Source of the DNA: Lates calcarifer
Taxonomy: Eukaryota > Chordata > Actinopteri > Centropomidae
Length of the DNA stretch: 64,000 nucleotides
Reading direction: 5' to 3'
Assembly (NCBI RefSeq): GCF_001640805.2
Contig: NC_066853.1
Coordinates: forward strand, 19,987,242 to 20,051,241
Part shown: in pieces, positions 26,571-39,798 of the stretch
Position numbering within the stretch: position 1 is the first letter of the stretch
Layout: each line of letters begins with the position of its first letter
The notes under the pieces: model-generated
What the model was told of the DNA's origin: nothing
Seen by the model: only the letters and a program-made list of their open reading frames with translations
The model's database searches: none
Position numbers and translations under genes: made by a program

Positions 26571-26760
26571 CATTGCTGTTGCTGCTGTTGCTGATAGTTG
26601 TGTGACACAGGCTCCAGAGAAGCCAGAGTCCCCCACAAGGAAAGTAGAGGCACCTGACCCCAGTCTTTCCCCTGCTGAACCCTGTCCTCCTGGATCCTCT
26701 GTTCTGTTGCCTGCATGTAATGGTGGCCTGCAAGTGACATACTTGAGCACACCATTGTGA
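26571..26760 (+). CDS. Candidate alternative last exon joined to the transmembrane exon (short tail)
   Basis: Seen: a long C/T-rich tract ending CCCTCCCTCAG, with a plausible branch-point adenosine about 30 nt upstream, directly precedes an open segment. Its first base completes the CT left by the transmembrane exon (CT+C = Leu), and the frame then stays open for 62 codons to TGA at 26758-26760. The peptide starts IAVAAVADSC, continues with Pro/Glu-rich sequence (VTQAPEKPESPTRKVEAPDP), and ends GGLQVTYLSTPL. ATTAAA lies 80 nt after the stop (26840-26845) with a T-rich stretch behind it, and AATAAA lies at 26954-26959. Inference: splicing here would give a membrane receptor with a short cytoplasmic tail of about 77 residues and one tyrosine. 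It is not a perfect ITIM, because the +3 residue is Thr. I recall no homologue, and a 62-codon frame after a good acceptor can arise by chance. Confidence 0.42.
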
Positions 26761-26839
26761 GCACTGAAAGCAGCAAATGTCCATCGACACAGTCACTTAA
26801 TAGACATTCACGTTGGACTTTAGGTCTAATGAACTTGAA

Positions 26840-26845
26840 ATTAAA
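26840..26845 (+). terminator. Possible polyadenylation signal (ATTAAA) for the short-tail form
   Basis: ATTAAA lies 80 nt past the stop of the candidate exon at 26571-26760 and is followed by a T-rich stretch (CTAGTTTTCTTTTG). A canonical AATAAA is also present at 26954-26959. It is only meaningful if that exon is used. Confidence 0.3.
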
Positions 26846-29800
26846 GCATTTTCTAGTTTTCTTTTGATAGAATTCAACAAATTGAACACTTGAAGCAAAA
26901 TTCAAACATCTCTATTTGGTACATGACAAAAAAAGACATATCCAGCTCCATCAAATAAAGACAAAGCAGTTTGATAAAAAAAAAACAAACTGTGAATGAA
27001 AATTAAGCTTGATGGAAACAGCGCTAAGATAAATCAAACTTAATTAAAAGTATTAAGATAAAATATCCAGCTCCACTTAGAGTTTATCAGATTTTGCGAG
27101 CTTGGACAAAACAGAACAGAATGTTTTGATGAGATTGAACATACATATCAAATTGTTGATCGGAGGGAAATCCGTACGCTTATTTGAGGCTTTGTCTTTT
27201 TTCTTTTTTCGTAACCATTACATAAGCTGAAACTCAGTGATAATGTCTTTGTTAACAGACCACATCGTGCAACCTCTCTCCTCCGCCTCCTGCTCTTTCC
27301 CCTCCTTTTGTGTGCATGGATTGTCGTCAAATATGCATGACAAGAGTTACAGTTGTGTCAGTGCTGTTTCACTGTTGTTAGTGTTTCCTACTTGTAGCTC
27401 GGCATGTAATGCTTAATGTAGTGTAATGTGACTCAAAGCTTTAATTGTCTAGATGAACATTTGTTTCTGTTTTCCTGTGGCTTGTCATCAAACATGTTCA
27501 GTGTCTTATGAAGAAAATGTTTACTCTTACTTTTTTTTTTTTTGAAATGTCTAATTATGTGAATGCAGATAATTTGCAAGTGAATGTGTGGAGGTTTATT
27601 TTGATGTAGATAACAACTACGAGAAATTCATAGTTTTATATGAATGTCTGTTGTCAGGGTAAAGGGGAAGCATTTAGCCAGACTGTTTAATTCTGCATGT
27701 TGATGAGCCGTTAATCAACCCTGGGCATTTGATAACATGCCTGACTGCACCGCCAGTCACGCCTCTGTTTGCCCTCACAAAGCAGCACATGATGTGACTC
27801 AAAATTGGTCAATCCTAATATATCACTGGCCCTTTAGAGGCTGCACTGGCACAATAGTCAACTGATTATCAAAATAGATGGGCATTGTCAAAAGCGATGT
27901 TCTCAGAATAATGTGTTCATCGCTCTGTCTTTTGCCCCAGTGTGATGTATGACCTCCAAAATGCTGAAAAGCACTGCCAATCGTGGCGCCGTTCCCCTGC
28001 AAAATGAATTCGCTCGCTAGTGCTCCTGACGTGCAGCTGGTGTCGACACAGTTGCAGATACTTGCTGGTATAAATCACTTTGATGCCAACTTCCTGGCTG
28101 TATTTACCACAATATCTGAAGTGAATCACATGCAGGATGTAAAAGGATGTTGAGTTATGAGCTGGGTGTCAATGCTACCAAACAACATCTACGCTTTTGT
28201 TTTCTCAAGCGTGGATACAAATTCTTCCACCTTAGGGGCTGGAAATGGTTTTCCATGATTGAACTGTAGCACCATTGTGATTTTGGAGGACACTTTAAAT
28301 TATTGATAGACTCTACGGCAAAGTCATATCGAAACAAATGGGATGTTGCAGTTATAAAATAGATGTTTGCTTTTGTAGCACGATTTGAGAAGATGACACT
28401 GGCAGACGTGATTTGTAGAGACATGATTTGATCTTGTGTACCCTTTGATTTATAAACTGGTCACCAGTGCTTTTTCACCATTGCTTTGTGGAGACCTTTA
28501 AAATGTGATAAATGGTCATTCATTTTTGGACACCTGCTAGCTTTAAGCTGTAACCAAAATAGGATTTTCTTTCTTGTCTTTCTGAGTCATCCAACGTGGA
28601 CTGATATTATACTGCGTGTGAATTTGAATCAATCACTGTTGTTGTTTATGAGTAAAAAAAAAATGGTGCTTGGTTTCTCTGTAGAGAATGTTATACATGC
28701 AGTACAATGTCTATAACAATCACCTTTATTTTCATGTCATTTTGTATAGCAGTGTATGTAATCTAGTATCAATGCCTAAGGTGTTGAAAACGATTTGGAA
28801 ACTGGCCGTGTGTGTATAATTGTAAAGTTAAATGTTCTAAAAATCTAAATCTTCTCCCAACAACAGAAATAGTTTTTGATAAACTTGTCAAAGGCAACAA
28901 ACAGAAGTCATTTTGTTTCATTCTTGTTTTGTTCTTTCTTCTCTTGTGAGAAAAGAAGAAAAGCTGAGCTCTGCAGAGTAATTGTTGTTCGCCTTTTGAA
29001 AAGATTGGAGCGAGACAAAGCATGAAAGTAATTGCCTCCTAAAGATCAAATCACATTTATCCCATCTTGCAATTAAAAGTATCATTAGCATTTAAATTGC
29101 CAAATAAGATTGTGATCAACAGAAATCAATGAGAGTACCAAGGATCACCTCAAACACTCCACATTGTTTTCCATGAGCACGGGCTGTGGTCATATGGCGG
29201 TTCTTTCATCCAAACGCTTCTGGGGATGCAACACTTCACTTACTCTCACACGCAGTGGACAGGAAGAGTGTTTTCTAACTGTCACACTGGGGGACATCTT
29301 AACTCTGATTATCTGCAGCTCAAAAACTGGCACATTGCTGCAAAAAAATTCTAATAGAGAGGTCATTTTTTGCGAGTGCATTGTAAAAGTCATTTTCTTT
29401 GCTGTAAATCTTCCGTCACAGATTACTCTTCTCAGTTTAAGGATTAGTTATGTTTTCTCCTCGCTATCCCCCTTAAATCTCCCCTTAAGCTGCCCTGAGC
29501 CTTTTGTAGCCAACAGAGCGAGGAGGAGCGAGGTCTTCAAGGTGGATGTCTGAGTAGGAAACGGTGCAAACTTGAATGTAGCTTATGGTTCCCTGCCCAG
29601 TGCTTTCTGCTCCCCACAGGCTTGTGGTGCTTGTCAGCTTTCATTAGTGTCTTCCTCTCACAAAGCCGACGCCCACATGCTGCCTGCATCATATTCAGCT
29701 CTGAGGAAGTCTGCACGGAATCGCACAGCTGAGATGCACATGAGGTGGTCAAGCTGAGCTGATGAACATCATCATATCTGACTAATGACGGATGGTGCTA

Positions 29801-30049
29801 ACGATAAGTGCAAAGTGCAGAATTAGTTGGATTGTAATGCATCAGGGAGAAAATGCAGATTACCAACCACAGATCTGCTGTGCTGAATATTTTACTCGCC
29901 ATATGGCATAAGTATACATCATAGCAGAAAACAACATTAATAAATAATTAATGTTACACAGCCTACCAATCCATACTTTTGGGCTGATTTCTCTCTTGCA
30001 CATCACATCTTTTTATTCCCAGTGAAAATTTTAGGTATTAAAAAGGTTA

Positions 30050-30201
<152 letters not shown>

Positions 30202-33200
30202 AGATCAAAGACTTATCTTATTTAGCTTGAAAGCAAGCTTTGCATAGAAAAGAAAAAAAAAAATCCTAGCTCTATGTTGTCCAGTATTATTCTGAACATT
30301 AGCTGAATAACACGACAGCTGTATTGAAAAAAAAAAAAAAAACTGATGAATTATTCAAACTGTAAAAACTGTTCCATTTCAGTCCAGCTTCAATTAGTTT
30401 GTCATATGCATGTTTATTTTGCACAACTAGAGTCTCATTCTGTGTCCCACATGCTACGTGCGAATTGTATGCTAGGTCTGGGCTTATTGTGTGATCACAC
30501 TGGAGAAGAAGAAAAACAAGTACATTCAAAGTTGTTCACGTGCATACTGAAGTTGCACAATTTTTCAGTGCTGTATCAATGGACAATTTTCCCACAATGC
30601 ATTGCTAAGGAAATGGAGATACTACTCACAGCTGGAAAACAAAAATGAAAACACACTGAGAACAATGTTCAGGCAGCTTTAGAAACATCTTGACAAATGA
30701 AAAATATTGTATCGATCTTAGGGGGAAATGCTTTGATCTCTCTTTGTAAATGTTCAAACCATCTTTATTGATATAATTCTCACCTACTTTTCTTCTGAGA
30801 CAATATGGTGGCACCGTTCAAATCATATCAGATGGGACAAAAAACACAAGCAGACAGACAATCACACACACTGATCTGAATAACCTCTATGGCTGCAAAA
30901 CCTCCTGGGGAGAGAGAAAACTGTAAAATTATTTACCAACCTGTCTATTGTTAACATTGATCACAGTTTACAGATTGCCTTCCTGGTTCAATTTCAGTCT
31001 ACCATACTTGCCATAGCTGTGCAAACAGATTTGCAAACAAACTGAGGGATTAATAGCACATTGACCTTCAGTTCCACCTCTTCCCCTGATGAATTGATTT
31101 GGATAATCAGGCTAAACTATTGGCTTGTTTAAAATCTGGCTGATAATCTGACAGATTGTGTCTCGGCACATCAGATTTGTAGCCATGTTACAGTGTTAGC
31201 AGATCTCATCAATTACTTTGATGAGTTTACTGACATCATAAACTAAGAAAATCAAATCCAAGTAGGAATAAACTGAAATTATCCCTTAGATACACTCAAA
31301 GATGTATGCTAAATTTGCTTCATCTTTGAATATGCTGTTGATGGACGCCATAGTTCCACAGTTCAGTGCTCACAGAAAAGGGAAGAGTCGCTTACAGCTG
31401 GAAAACAAATTATAGATAGAGTTGAGACAGTTTTGAGAGCAAATTTGAAAACAAAAAATTAAGTTTTAAATCTGCGGAAAAAACATTTAGCTTTCCCTTT
31501 TTTGAGTTTAATTGGCAGTGGTTATAAGATACACTGGCACATCTCTTCTTTTATCACTTTTCTACCACAAGACAGTAAATTACATTAATGTCTTGTATAT
31601 TCATATCAACAGTTTATTTTAAAGATTAGTACTTCATAGTTTCAGTCTATGGTATGGAATTGGGACATAGCTTCAGTCAGTGAGCACACACATACTGTAT
31701 GTTTGTCTCGAAGCATGCGTGCCTGAGCACACAGCTGTACTGTATATTTGTGTGCTCTGCACACACACTGCTTCATCAAACACTGATGCCACTTTTTGCT
31801 GTGTTTTCCTACTATTGTGTCAACCAGTAGTGACAGTCTATACACTGATGGTCTCCTGAGGCTGCTGCTTGTTCGTAACGTGATTACAAATATAGCTGAA
31901 TGTAATCAAGGGAGGGATGACATGGAGAAAGTGGTTCCTGTGGGGTGGTAGTCATGAGTTTCTTCATGTTTGGTCAGATCTAATAAACCAACCCCGCATA
32001 TGGGACCCCAGCATAGTACTTATTTAAACAGGCTCCTTCACAAAATGTGCAATGAAATGCAATCATCGGGGGTCCCATGGGATCAAATGTAAGTTGAAAA
32101 ATGCAGCAGGATCTGAATGCAAATGCATCATACATAAACATGGTATGATTTCATCCTGCTTGAACAAATCTGTCCCAACATGATGATGTGCAACTTGACT
32201 TGTCTTAATACCCAGTAAATATTGTATAAAATATGATGTGATGCCACATTTCTTTTTAACAAAATGACAATTAGGTCAGTGCACGGGATGTTCATCAGCT
32301 CTCTGTTTCAGCAAACTGAAGAAAAATCATGATTTGGATCTAAGTGTATGCACAGGGTAGACAGAGGCTGAAAATTACATTTTGTCTCATGCATTTCTTG
32401 AAAGCAAATGATCTTGTTGGCTGTCACAGCTTTTTATTTTTTTTAAGTTTTCTTCTGTATCGGAATCCAGTCAGTCATAAGCAATGGATTACAATATTTT
32501 ATAATGAGCTCACTGCTGTACCTGCAGAAACCACATTTCCACAAGAATCATAATTATCTGTCTCAGAGAAAATGGATGCTCCCTCCTCTGAAGGCTCTGC
32601 GATGGAAGAGGTTATTGTAGACGAGGGAATGTGCTGCACGCTGCCTCTCTGTGTGTTTGCTGTGCCTCTGTGCTGCAGGCGGGCTGAAGAGGGTGCCACA
32701 TGAATCTGGCAGTGGCACGGCAGCCCTGTCTGGAGACAAGGTGATACGGACTGGAAATAATGAGCGTGAAAGAAAGAGTTAAGAGGTGCACTCATGCACA
32801 AATTTTCTGCACATTAAAACGCTGGCTTGGCCTTGCGGAAAGGTCATGTTATTCAATAAGGACGTGAACCAGTGCGAATGGGAGGCAGGAGGAGCCGGAG
32901 ATAATGCATGTAGGTACACAGCTCAGTGTCTGTGCTCCACTTCATTATCTTTGATCACTCCTGATATCATGTCAGAATATGGCAGATGACATCTGACTAC
33001 CAGCATGTTTGAGGGAAGGGGTTTTCTTTGTAACGATTTCGTAGCAACAACCCTTCTGCTTCCTTGTCTGAAATAATTATCTGCATGCACTTCAAACAAT
33101 TTCACCATCAAGCTTTCAATTACTGATGTCTTTCCTGTTCACAATTTAATTTTCTTTTTATTATCATATCAACAACTGTGTGCTGGAATGGCCTTCATCT

Positions 33201-33583
33201 CCAGTGAAAATTTCTTTGCTGGTTTGTAGAAAATAGTTGTTTACTGTCCTGTTAATAGTGGCATGTAAATGAGAACAGGTGTTCAGTTGTTGAGGCTCTG
33301 TTCTTCCCCAGGTGTGTCAACAGAGGGGCAGGTTGAGCATGCACTGGGATTAGGGGATGTTAGTACAAGGGATCCAGAGAAAGGTGGAGAGCAGAAGTTG
33401 CCTGCTGAGCTCCCTGAGTCACATCTTAGGACGACATGTCAAACAAACAGTCGCTGCGCAGTAGGCAGGGTGTTTGTGCGCGTTGCACTCTGGATGAGGC
33501 TCGATCCACCCTGAGGACTTGACTCACACATGCCCTTCTTCCTGCTCCCCCATACCCCCTCCATCCCTATCTCCTCACCTCAG

Positions 33584-33713
33584 TGTCCAATTACAGCCCA
33601 CTCTCATTAGCACAGTGTCTCTCCAGCGAGAGCCTTTGAAAGGGCAGGGGGAATGGCTGCCGCCGCAACAAAGCCACCAACACGAGATCTATCAAAATCC
33701 AAGGAAAGAGTGA
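33584..33713 (+). CDS. Weak candidate alternative last exon before the proline/lysine-rich exon
   Basis: Seen: a C-rich pyrimidine tract ending CTCCTCACCTCAG is followed by a segment whose first base would complete the CT codon left by the transmembrane exon. It then stays open for 42 codons (VQLQPTLISTVSLQREPLKG..., ending HEIYQNPRKE) to TGA at 33711-33713. It sits only 117 nt upstream of the well-supported exon at 33831. There is no nearby AATAAA and no homologue that I recall, and 42 open codons is not statistically striking. It is listed because phase and acceptor both fit. Confidence 0.15.
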
Positions 33714-33830
33714 AAAAGGCAAGTGCAGGCAGGACTTCTCATTATAGAGTGCTGTAGAAGGTGAGGGACGTAAAGAGTGGCGATCCCTTACTGTGCTGAG
33801 TGTCATGTTATCTTTTCACTCTCTTAACAG

Positions 33831-33924
33831 GACCGACCTCCCACCCGCCCACAAACCGGCCCCTCCCCCGCCGAAAAAGAAGAACAGTGACATGAAGGGA
33901 CACTTGACATCTGATGACATCCAG
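33831..33924 (+). CDS. Nectin-family receptor, proline/lysine-rich cytoplasmic exon
   Basis: Seen: 94 nt between acceptor CTCTTAACAG and donor CAG|GTAAGA. One base (G) completes the Leu codon opened by the transmembrane exon, followed by 31 codons ending in phase 0: TDLPPAHKPAPPPPKKK, then NSDMKGHLTSDDIQ. The run PPPPKKK fits a class II SH3-ligand pattern (PxxPx[KR]), and the LTSDDIQ part is acidic. Known: nectin-2-type tails carry a similar DL..PP..KPP.PK.K stretch just after the juxtamembrane acidic patch. Role: cytoplasmic linker, possibly a docking site for SH3 proteins (inference). It is shared by the endings that use exon 39628. Confidence 0.9.
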
Positions 33925-36900
33925 GTAAGATCCTCCCTCTCCTCCTTCTCTCTTATTCTTATCTTCCCTGGCTGATCTGACACGAATTCTCAGAACTCTC
34001 CAGATTCCTGTGTCAAATATCTGTCACTGTGTCACAGTGTCACAATATCTGAGTGGAACATTTGTAATTTATTTTAAAAGCATGAAAAGATGTGAGAAAA
34101 CCAAGTTAGAACATGCGCAATTACATTCATAACACAATTAAAAGAGCCCTAATGAGGCTTTTTCCCCCCCTCAAAATGCTATTTTATTCAATATCAGCTG
34201 GACTTCATGGTTGGTATTGGAATTGTATTTATGGCTGAGGTGGAATGACAGCATAATGAAATGTCATTTCAGTGACAGGTGGCTATTTTTTAACATGTAC
34301 AGTATTTCTCATCTTACAAAGCTGTCTGAGTGTTTCTCATCCTCCTCTCTGGACTGGCGCTTGTAACAGAGTTCCTCCAACAATCCAGTTACAGTACAAT
34401 TAACTGAGAGTGCTTGAATATCAAAATATAGAAGTGTCTTGTTACCAAGCAAAGCCAGTAACATGTAGCGTAATTACCAATCTGACACTAATTAATTAGT
34501 AAAGTAGTGGTAAGAGGGTCATTTTTGGCACATCGATATTGACCTTGCACTTATTAATATTAAATAGAACCTTGTTGTTTTTGCTGTGAAGCAGTTTTTG
34601 TTTCTGTGTTGAATACTGTGTGAATGTGGCATTTGGTACTAGCCACTGTGATTCCTCATAGGCCATGCTTTATGCAGCATAGGTCTGATCATTGCATGTG
34701 GAGTCTGTATATTGTATTGATTAATTCTGTTATATTTATACCTTACTAAATGTAGTATAGATTATAAAGTTGCACTTAAGTCTAAGACACAGTTTCTCAG
34801 CAGTGTTTGTCTTTTTAACCCCGAGACATGATTTCATAATCTAAATGAGCAGTTTTGTTATTAATCAGGGACAAAGTGAAATGTCAACACTGAGTGGATT
34901 AGTGAGTGGGGATCTACTGCTATAACAATTTTCTCAGATCACTGATCTGGGCTGAAGAGGGAAAACACTCATTGCTGCTGCAGAGACCTGTGTTTGATCC
35001 CTGGCAGTGATAGTTTTGGGACGAACAAAGTCATCATTGTAAGCAGGTTTTGAGTATATAGTGTGTTCACAGTGGAAAAGTGACAGAATCAAGTGTACTC
35101 ATAACAGTGATTATGCATACTAAAAAAAAACTATAGATTTTTGAGTTTGCTGGACACTATTCTCCCGCAATGTAATGCACAATGTTTCTCACAGCTGAAA
35201 AAATGTGGATGGTGAGGAAACAGCTCTAGGAACATGTCAGGAAACAAAAGATAACAACTGACCTTATAGAAAAAAAAACCAACATTTTCTGTCTCATTGC
35301 TACATTTGATTGTCAGTGTCATCCTAAAGCCACAGTTTCATTGCCTATGCACAGCGAGCATACTGCATAATGTTTGTACAACTCAACTAAGTATGTAGAT
35401 TTCTTGTATATTAGCTGCAAAAAAGTGTCCTATAAAGATTAGTATATAGTGTATGCATTCAGTGTGTATAGAATTAGGACACGGTTTATGTATCTTAGAG
35501 AGGAGATGCATAGCTGTTCACAGTGGAGTTAATGCATAACACATAACCTCAAACCTGACACATGCCTATTGAATTGGCATGGGTCAAAAATATATTCCCA
35601 AGTCCCTCTGGATATTTGAAATCTCATTTTCTGTAGTCACACCAACTCTGCACACCTCCCTTGATGATTGGTATGTGCGACCAACATTTTAAACCAGCTG
35701 GTGTGGTCCCACAGAACAATATTCTTTTGTCAGGCTTGCATGAGAACACGGGCTTTCACTACAGTGTGCTTTCTTTAGTTTGGTCCTCAGCACAAACTAC
35801 AGTCTAGGAGAGGAATGGCAACTCTCATAAGAACCAAAGCACAGTAGGATGAACACACCAAAGGTTGTGGATAGCGTGCAGAGGTTGCAGTGACCTTTAG
35901 GGTTGTCAAGGGCTATAGTATAAAATAAGTGGCTGCTCCAAACTGGGGAGATAAAGTGGAAAAAAAAAAGAGTTATTAGAATGTGAATAATTGAAGGTTC
36001 ACCTAACCACCGAGTTGGCCTACGCGTATCAGCACTGCTGAGATTTTAAATCCAACTTTATGATAGTCTTTATAGCTCCAAGGTCAAACTCCTGGACATC
36101 TGAGCAGAGAAAGTAATGGAGAGATGGGAAAGTAATGTGCTCTCCTCCCTACACAACTACTGCACAGGAGTACTTGAGTAAAACACCTAATGTCCAGCTC
36201 ACTGGTGATTAGTGGAAAGATGGGGCTGTAACAGACACTTTACGGGATTTAATGTGTTGTGTTTTATGGCCGTGGTTGCTTTTAAACAAGATGCATGCTC
36301 AGCAAGCCTGCATCTGGAAAAATAAAAGTAAGCACAGTAAAAAAAAAAATAATTCTATATATCACAGCAGGTTCATGACATGATGGGTAACATATGCATA
36401 AATAAACAATAATCACTGATGCGTAAACAATAACCATCGCTTTTATACGAGTAGGCATGTGCAGAACAAAATATGTAGATTAACAGACCAAAACATTTTT
36501 AAGGTTCAACCTCTCTGGCTTCTCAGAATTTATGGCTGTAATTCACTTTGCAGCAGGTCATAATGTAGCAATGGCTGCTCTTTCAACCTCTGAGCTACAA
36601 CTTAAATCATAAATCAGGGGGGTGTCTTTAGTCCCGCCTTCATTCCTTCAGCTAGACATGCTCCTGCCTGTCAATCATCTTGATGAGGTGTGTCTTGAAA
36701 TAATCAGCATCAGGCAATTTGTAATGATAACACAGTTCTATTTACTGTTCACTATAGCCGCTTCAGGTTTAACTTTAGTAGACTTTTTCGAATGCTAAGA
36801 GGACACAAAGTTACCATACTGAGTTTGTTCAAATACTTAAGGGGGTTGCATTTCAAATCACTCACGATGTGTACATACAAAATGATGAATTTCTTCAAAA

Positions 36901-39627
36901 TAAGGAAATAGAAGATAAAGATAAATCATTACTTTCAAATTTACAAATTTACTGCTTTCTGATAATGTTGTTTTTGCTATGGCTGCTAGACCCTCAGCTC
37001 AGCTCTGACCACAGCCATCAGTCCAAAACACCATGAATGGAAATGAAAAGCCAATTTCAGAAGAAGTTTGGACTGAGGCACACAAACATACACACAGACA
37101 GGTAATGGCAGATGTAGTGTATCCTATTATTGAAATTGGAGCCTGAGAAAGTTGGATATTTCAGCTGTATTTCAGGATAGGTTGCTAGGTGACTTGACTG
37201 GCCTGAAGAAATTGGCAGCATCACGGTTTCATCATTGCCCAATGCACAGAGCAAAACGCAGCCAAAGTATAAACATCTGCACCGGCTTCATCACAAACAC
37301 TCTGTGTATGTTGCTTTGAGATGGACTCCGAGAGCCAAACAGAAGACCACTATCCAGGAGGCCGATGTCTTTATGTTCCCAACAGACATTTCCTCCAGTT
37401 AACTGCATATGAAGTTTGTGGCTTAGCTCACCATTCAACCACTCAGCCATTAAATTATTTTGATGTAATATGAAAGGAAAAGCTCCTAGAAACCAATATT
37501 GACTGGCATTCAACAGCTTTTTAAAAAAATAAATAAATAAAATTGAATGCAAGAAAAACTGGGATCAAATAGCATTTGGCGGACTTGATTACTCAAAATG
37601 AATGGCACAGATGTATGAAAAGGAAATGAATTGTTCAGCATCTATTATATGAATCTCGCATTTATTACGTTGATAACTTAATTGTACTGAACAACTCTGA
37701 CTTCACTTTTATTCCCTTTCACTGTGCAATGTGCAGGTCTGACAAATGTTAAATGAAGGTTTTGAGAAGGTTTTATGTGCCATTACGAACGAACAAGTTC
37801 CATCATGATATGACAGGATTGTCGAGCCTGGTGTGAATATCTCACTTTAAAAACCCTTTAAAGGTACTTTGCTGTCTGTGGCATCAAACTTAGCTTTGTG
37901 ATCATGACAGAGTTTGACAGATCAATTAGGAGAACGCTGCAGGGGAAGTTTAAGACCGGTGACCTGTTGAAAAGAAAAACTTTAGAGGAGCACCTTGCCA
38001 ACCCCCCACCCCCCCAACTCCCAGCTCTACTGACACACTGCTTACGTTATACTGCAGAAAACCATCTGCTGAACCTTGAATTTTAAAGAGGGAACCTTAG
38101 AGATATAGCATAGCCCCAAACTAGTCTTCTGAATGGTAAAAATTAAATAAATAAATAAACACAACTGTCATTGAATGTTGTCATCTCTTTTATTTTCATG
38201 CCTCTTTCAAAAAAAAAAAAAAAAAAAAAAAGAGAGAGCCTTGGGTTGCAAAAATTGTCTAAGTGCAGTTTCATGGTGTGACTCATGTTGTTTTGAGATA
38301 TATATATTATTTTTTTTTAAAAAGAGAAATAGGATTGGTTCCATCATCTTTCACCCTTCATGTCTTTTCTAATGTGCCCTGCTCTTTTCTAACATGAATG
38401 GCTCCCTAATTTCCTGCTGAATTTTAAAAAATGTTGTTCTATCATCAAAACCTCTTTAGTTGTGTTAGATAGACATTTATATAAAATAAAGCTATGCAAT
38501 AACCACTTCCTTATGAAAGTGAGTTACTGTGGTTCAAACACTGTCTTCAGTGTGACATTTTAAATGCAGTTTACATCTCCTGTTTGTTGTAATGTTCAAT
38601 ACTTTGAAATTCTTTCTACTGAAATAGTAGCCTATGTATCCTTTATAAAGCATATCACTTGGTTTTCTACAGAGAGCAAATAACATTTCACACATTAAAG
38701 ACTCAGTCGTCTTTTTTAAATTAAAAATTTCCACATCTCAGACTATCAGCAGTCCAGTTTCAGTTCCTCAAACACTGAGATATTCCTTGAGAATATGACA
38801 AAGCCAAGGCACAATTATAGAAAATCTCTATTCAAAAGCGTCTTTGCTATGGGATGAGTCCAAATTTAAATATTTCAGCTCAGCAATATCAAACCATTGA
38901 CAGAGACCTGTAAACACCACACTGGGATTTTACATCAAGTCAGTCTGTGAAGCTGTTGAAAATAGTTTCATGTATTTTCATGTTTTGTTTTTCTTATAAA
39001 AAGAAGGCAGTGACAAATGATTTTATTATTTATTAAGCAGGATTATTATTTATTGAATACAATGTATTTATTCAGAAGGAATATATAAAGATGGCCTCAC
39101 TGAGCTCCATCCACATACCGACAGTATGTGTTTGCTAAGCTGCCGCATATCTGTTTTGTAATCATATGTCACCTTCATGTATGAAATGTAACTACCATTC
39201 CCCATTACTGCAGCTAGCTCTTGTGGCTTTAAAGTAGCTTTAGCATTTCTGCCCCACTATTTCAGAAGTTTGCATCATACGTTGTGTGATATGGAAGCGA
39301 TTAATTAGACAAAATAATTCTGATGCACCGAGAGATCAGCAGAGTGGCGAAAGTTCAAACTGGTGTCAACTGTACTCCTTCCTTTTCCTTGTCAGGTTTC
39401 AGCTCTCATTTTTGTTTATTACTACTGAATACAAATGTGAGCAAATGAAGCTTAAAAAAAAAAGGATTTCAAACATAAAATTGTGTTGCCGTTAATATAG
39501 AATTTTCAGTTATGGGCAAATGGCACAAATTAAACTTGATGAGGATTGTAGGGCAGGTTTACCTGCCTGGTTTGTGGAGTTTTGGGGCTCATTCTGAGTC
39601 TTGCTGAGCTCTTGGTGTTTCCTGTAG
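33925..39627 (+). other. Intron between proline/lysine-rich and PPYYDM exons
   Basis: A 5.7-kb intron, GTAAGA to CCTGTAG. It is mostly AT-rich sequence with short A runs, including a 23-nt poly-A at 38209-38231. No open frame has coding character and no RNA gene was recognised. A stretch around 36490-36700 looks like part of a dispersed fish repeat, but I could not define its ends. Confidence 0.75.
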
Positions 39628-39729
39628 GTGGTTCATCTCGACAAGGAGGAGGAAATGCAGAAGCTTCCTCTTCAGCCTCCTTATTACGACATGGCGCCCT
39701 CTGAGTCGACCCCCTTCACTGATAAGCCG
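39628..39729 (+). CDS. Nectin-family receptor, acidic PPYYDM cytoplasmic exon
   Basis: Seen: a 102-nt exon of exactly 34 codons, phase 0 at both ends, between TTTCCTGTAG and donor CCG|GTGAGT. The sequence starts VVHLDKEEEMQKLPLQ and then reads PPYYDMAPSESTPFTDKP. YYDM is a YxxM pattern, the form bound by PI3-kinase p85 SH2 domains when phosphorylated. The LPLQPPYYD segment resembles the SPLKTPYFD segment that I remember from nectin-2. Because both ends are phase 0, it can join either downstream last exon. Reading straight through the donor also stays open (see 39730-39798). Function as a phosphotyrosine docking site is inference from the motif only. Confidence 0.9.
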
Positions 39730-39798
39730 GTGAGTAGGTTCAAAGGAGCTTTCCCTATGACGGGGTCATCCACAGCCGCTGCCTTCAGCCAGCAGTAA
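39730..39798 (+). CDS. Possible read-through tail of the PPYYDM exon (intron-retained ending)
   Basis: If the GTGAGT donor is not used, the frame continues for 22 codons (VSRFKGAFPMTGSSTAAAFS, then QQ) to TAA at 39796-39798. About 545 nt later a strong polyadenylation context appears (AATAAA at 40343-40348, GT-rich sequence from 40369). Together these could make an independent last exon spanning 39628 to about 40370. Human nectin-1 beta, as I remember it, has a short cytoplasmic tail and could end in a comparable way, but I could not check this. Confidence 0.33.
   Translation: MSRFKGAFPMTGSSTAAAFSQQ

Noticed and set aside
26416..26905. Minus-strand frames of 126, 76 and 112 codons
   Set aside because: They are antisense to the candidate short-tail exon region and the CAG/CTG-rich stretch. 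No splice or promoter context on the minus strand.
29164..29553. 129-codon plus-strand frame
   Set aside because: No domain, no acceptor or donor at sensible positions, and composition like the surrounding intron.
33312..33514. Open frame starting at a good acceptor (TTCTTCCCCAG, then GVSTEG...)
   Set aside because: The open frame needs phase 0, but the only upstream exon in the window leaves two bases. In the required phase it stops after seven residues.
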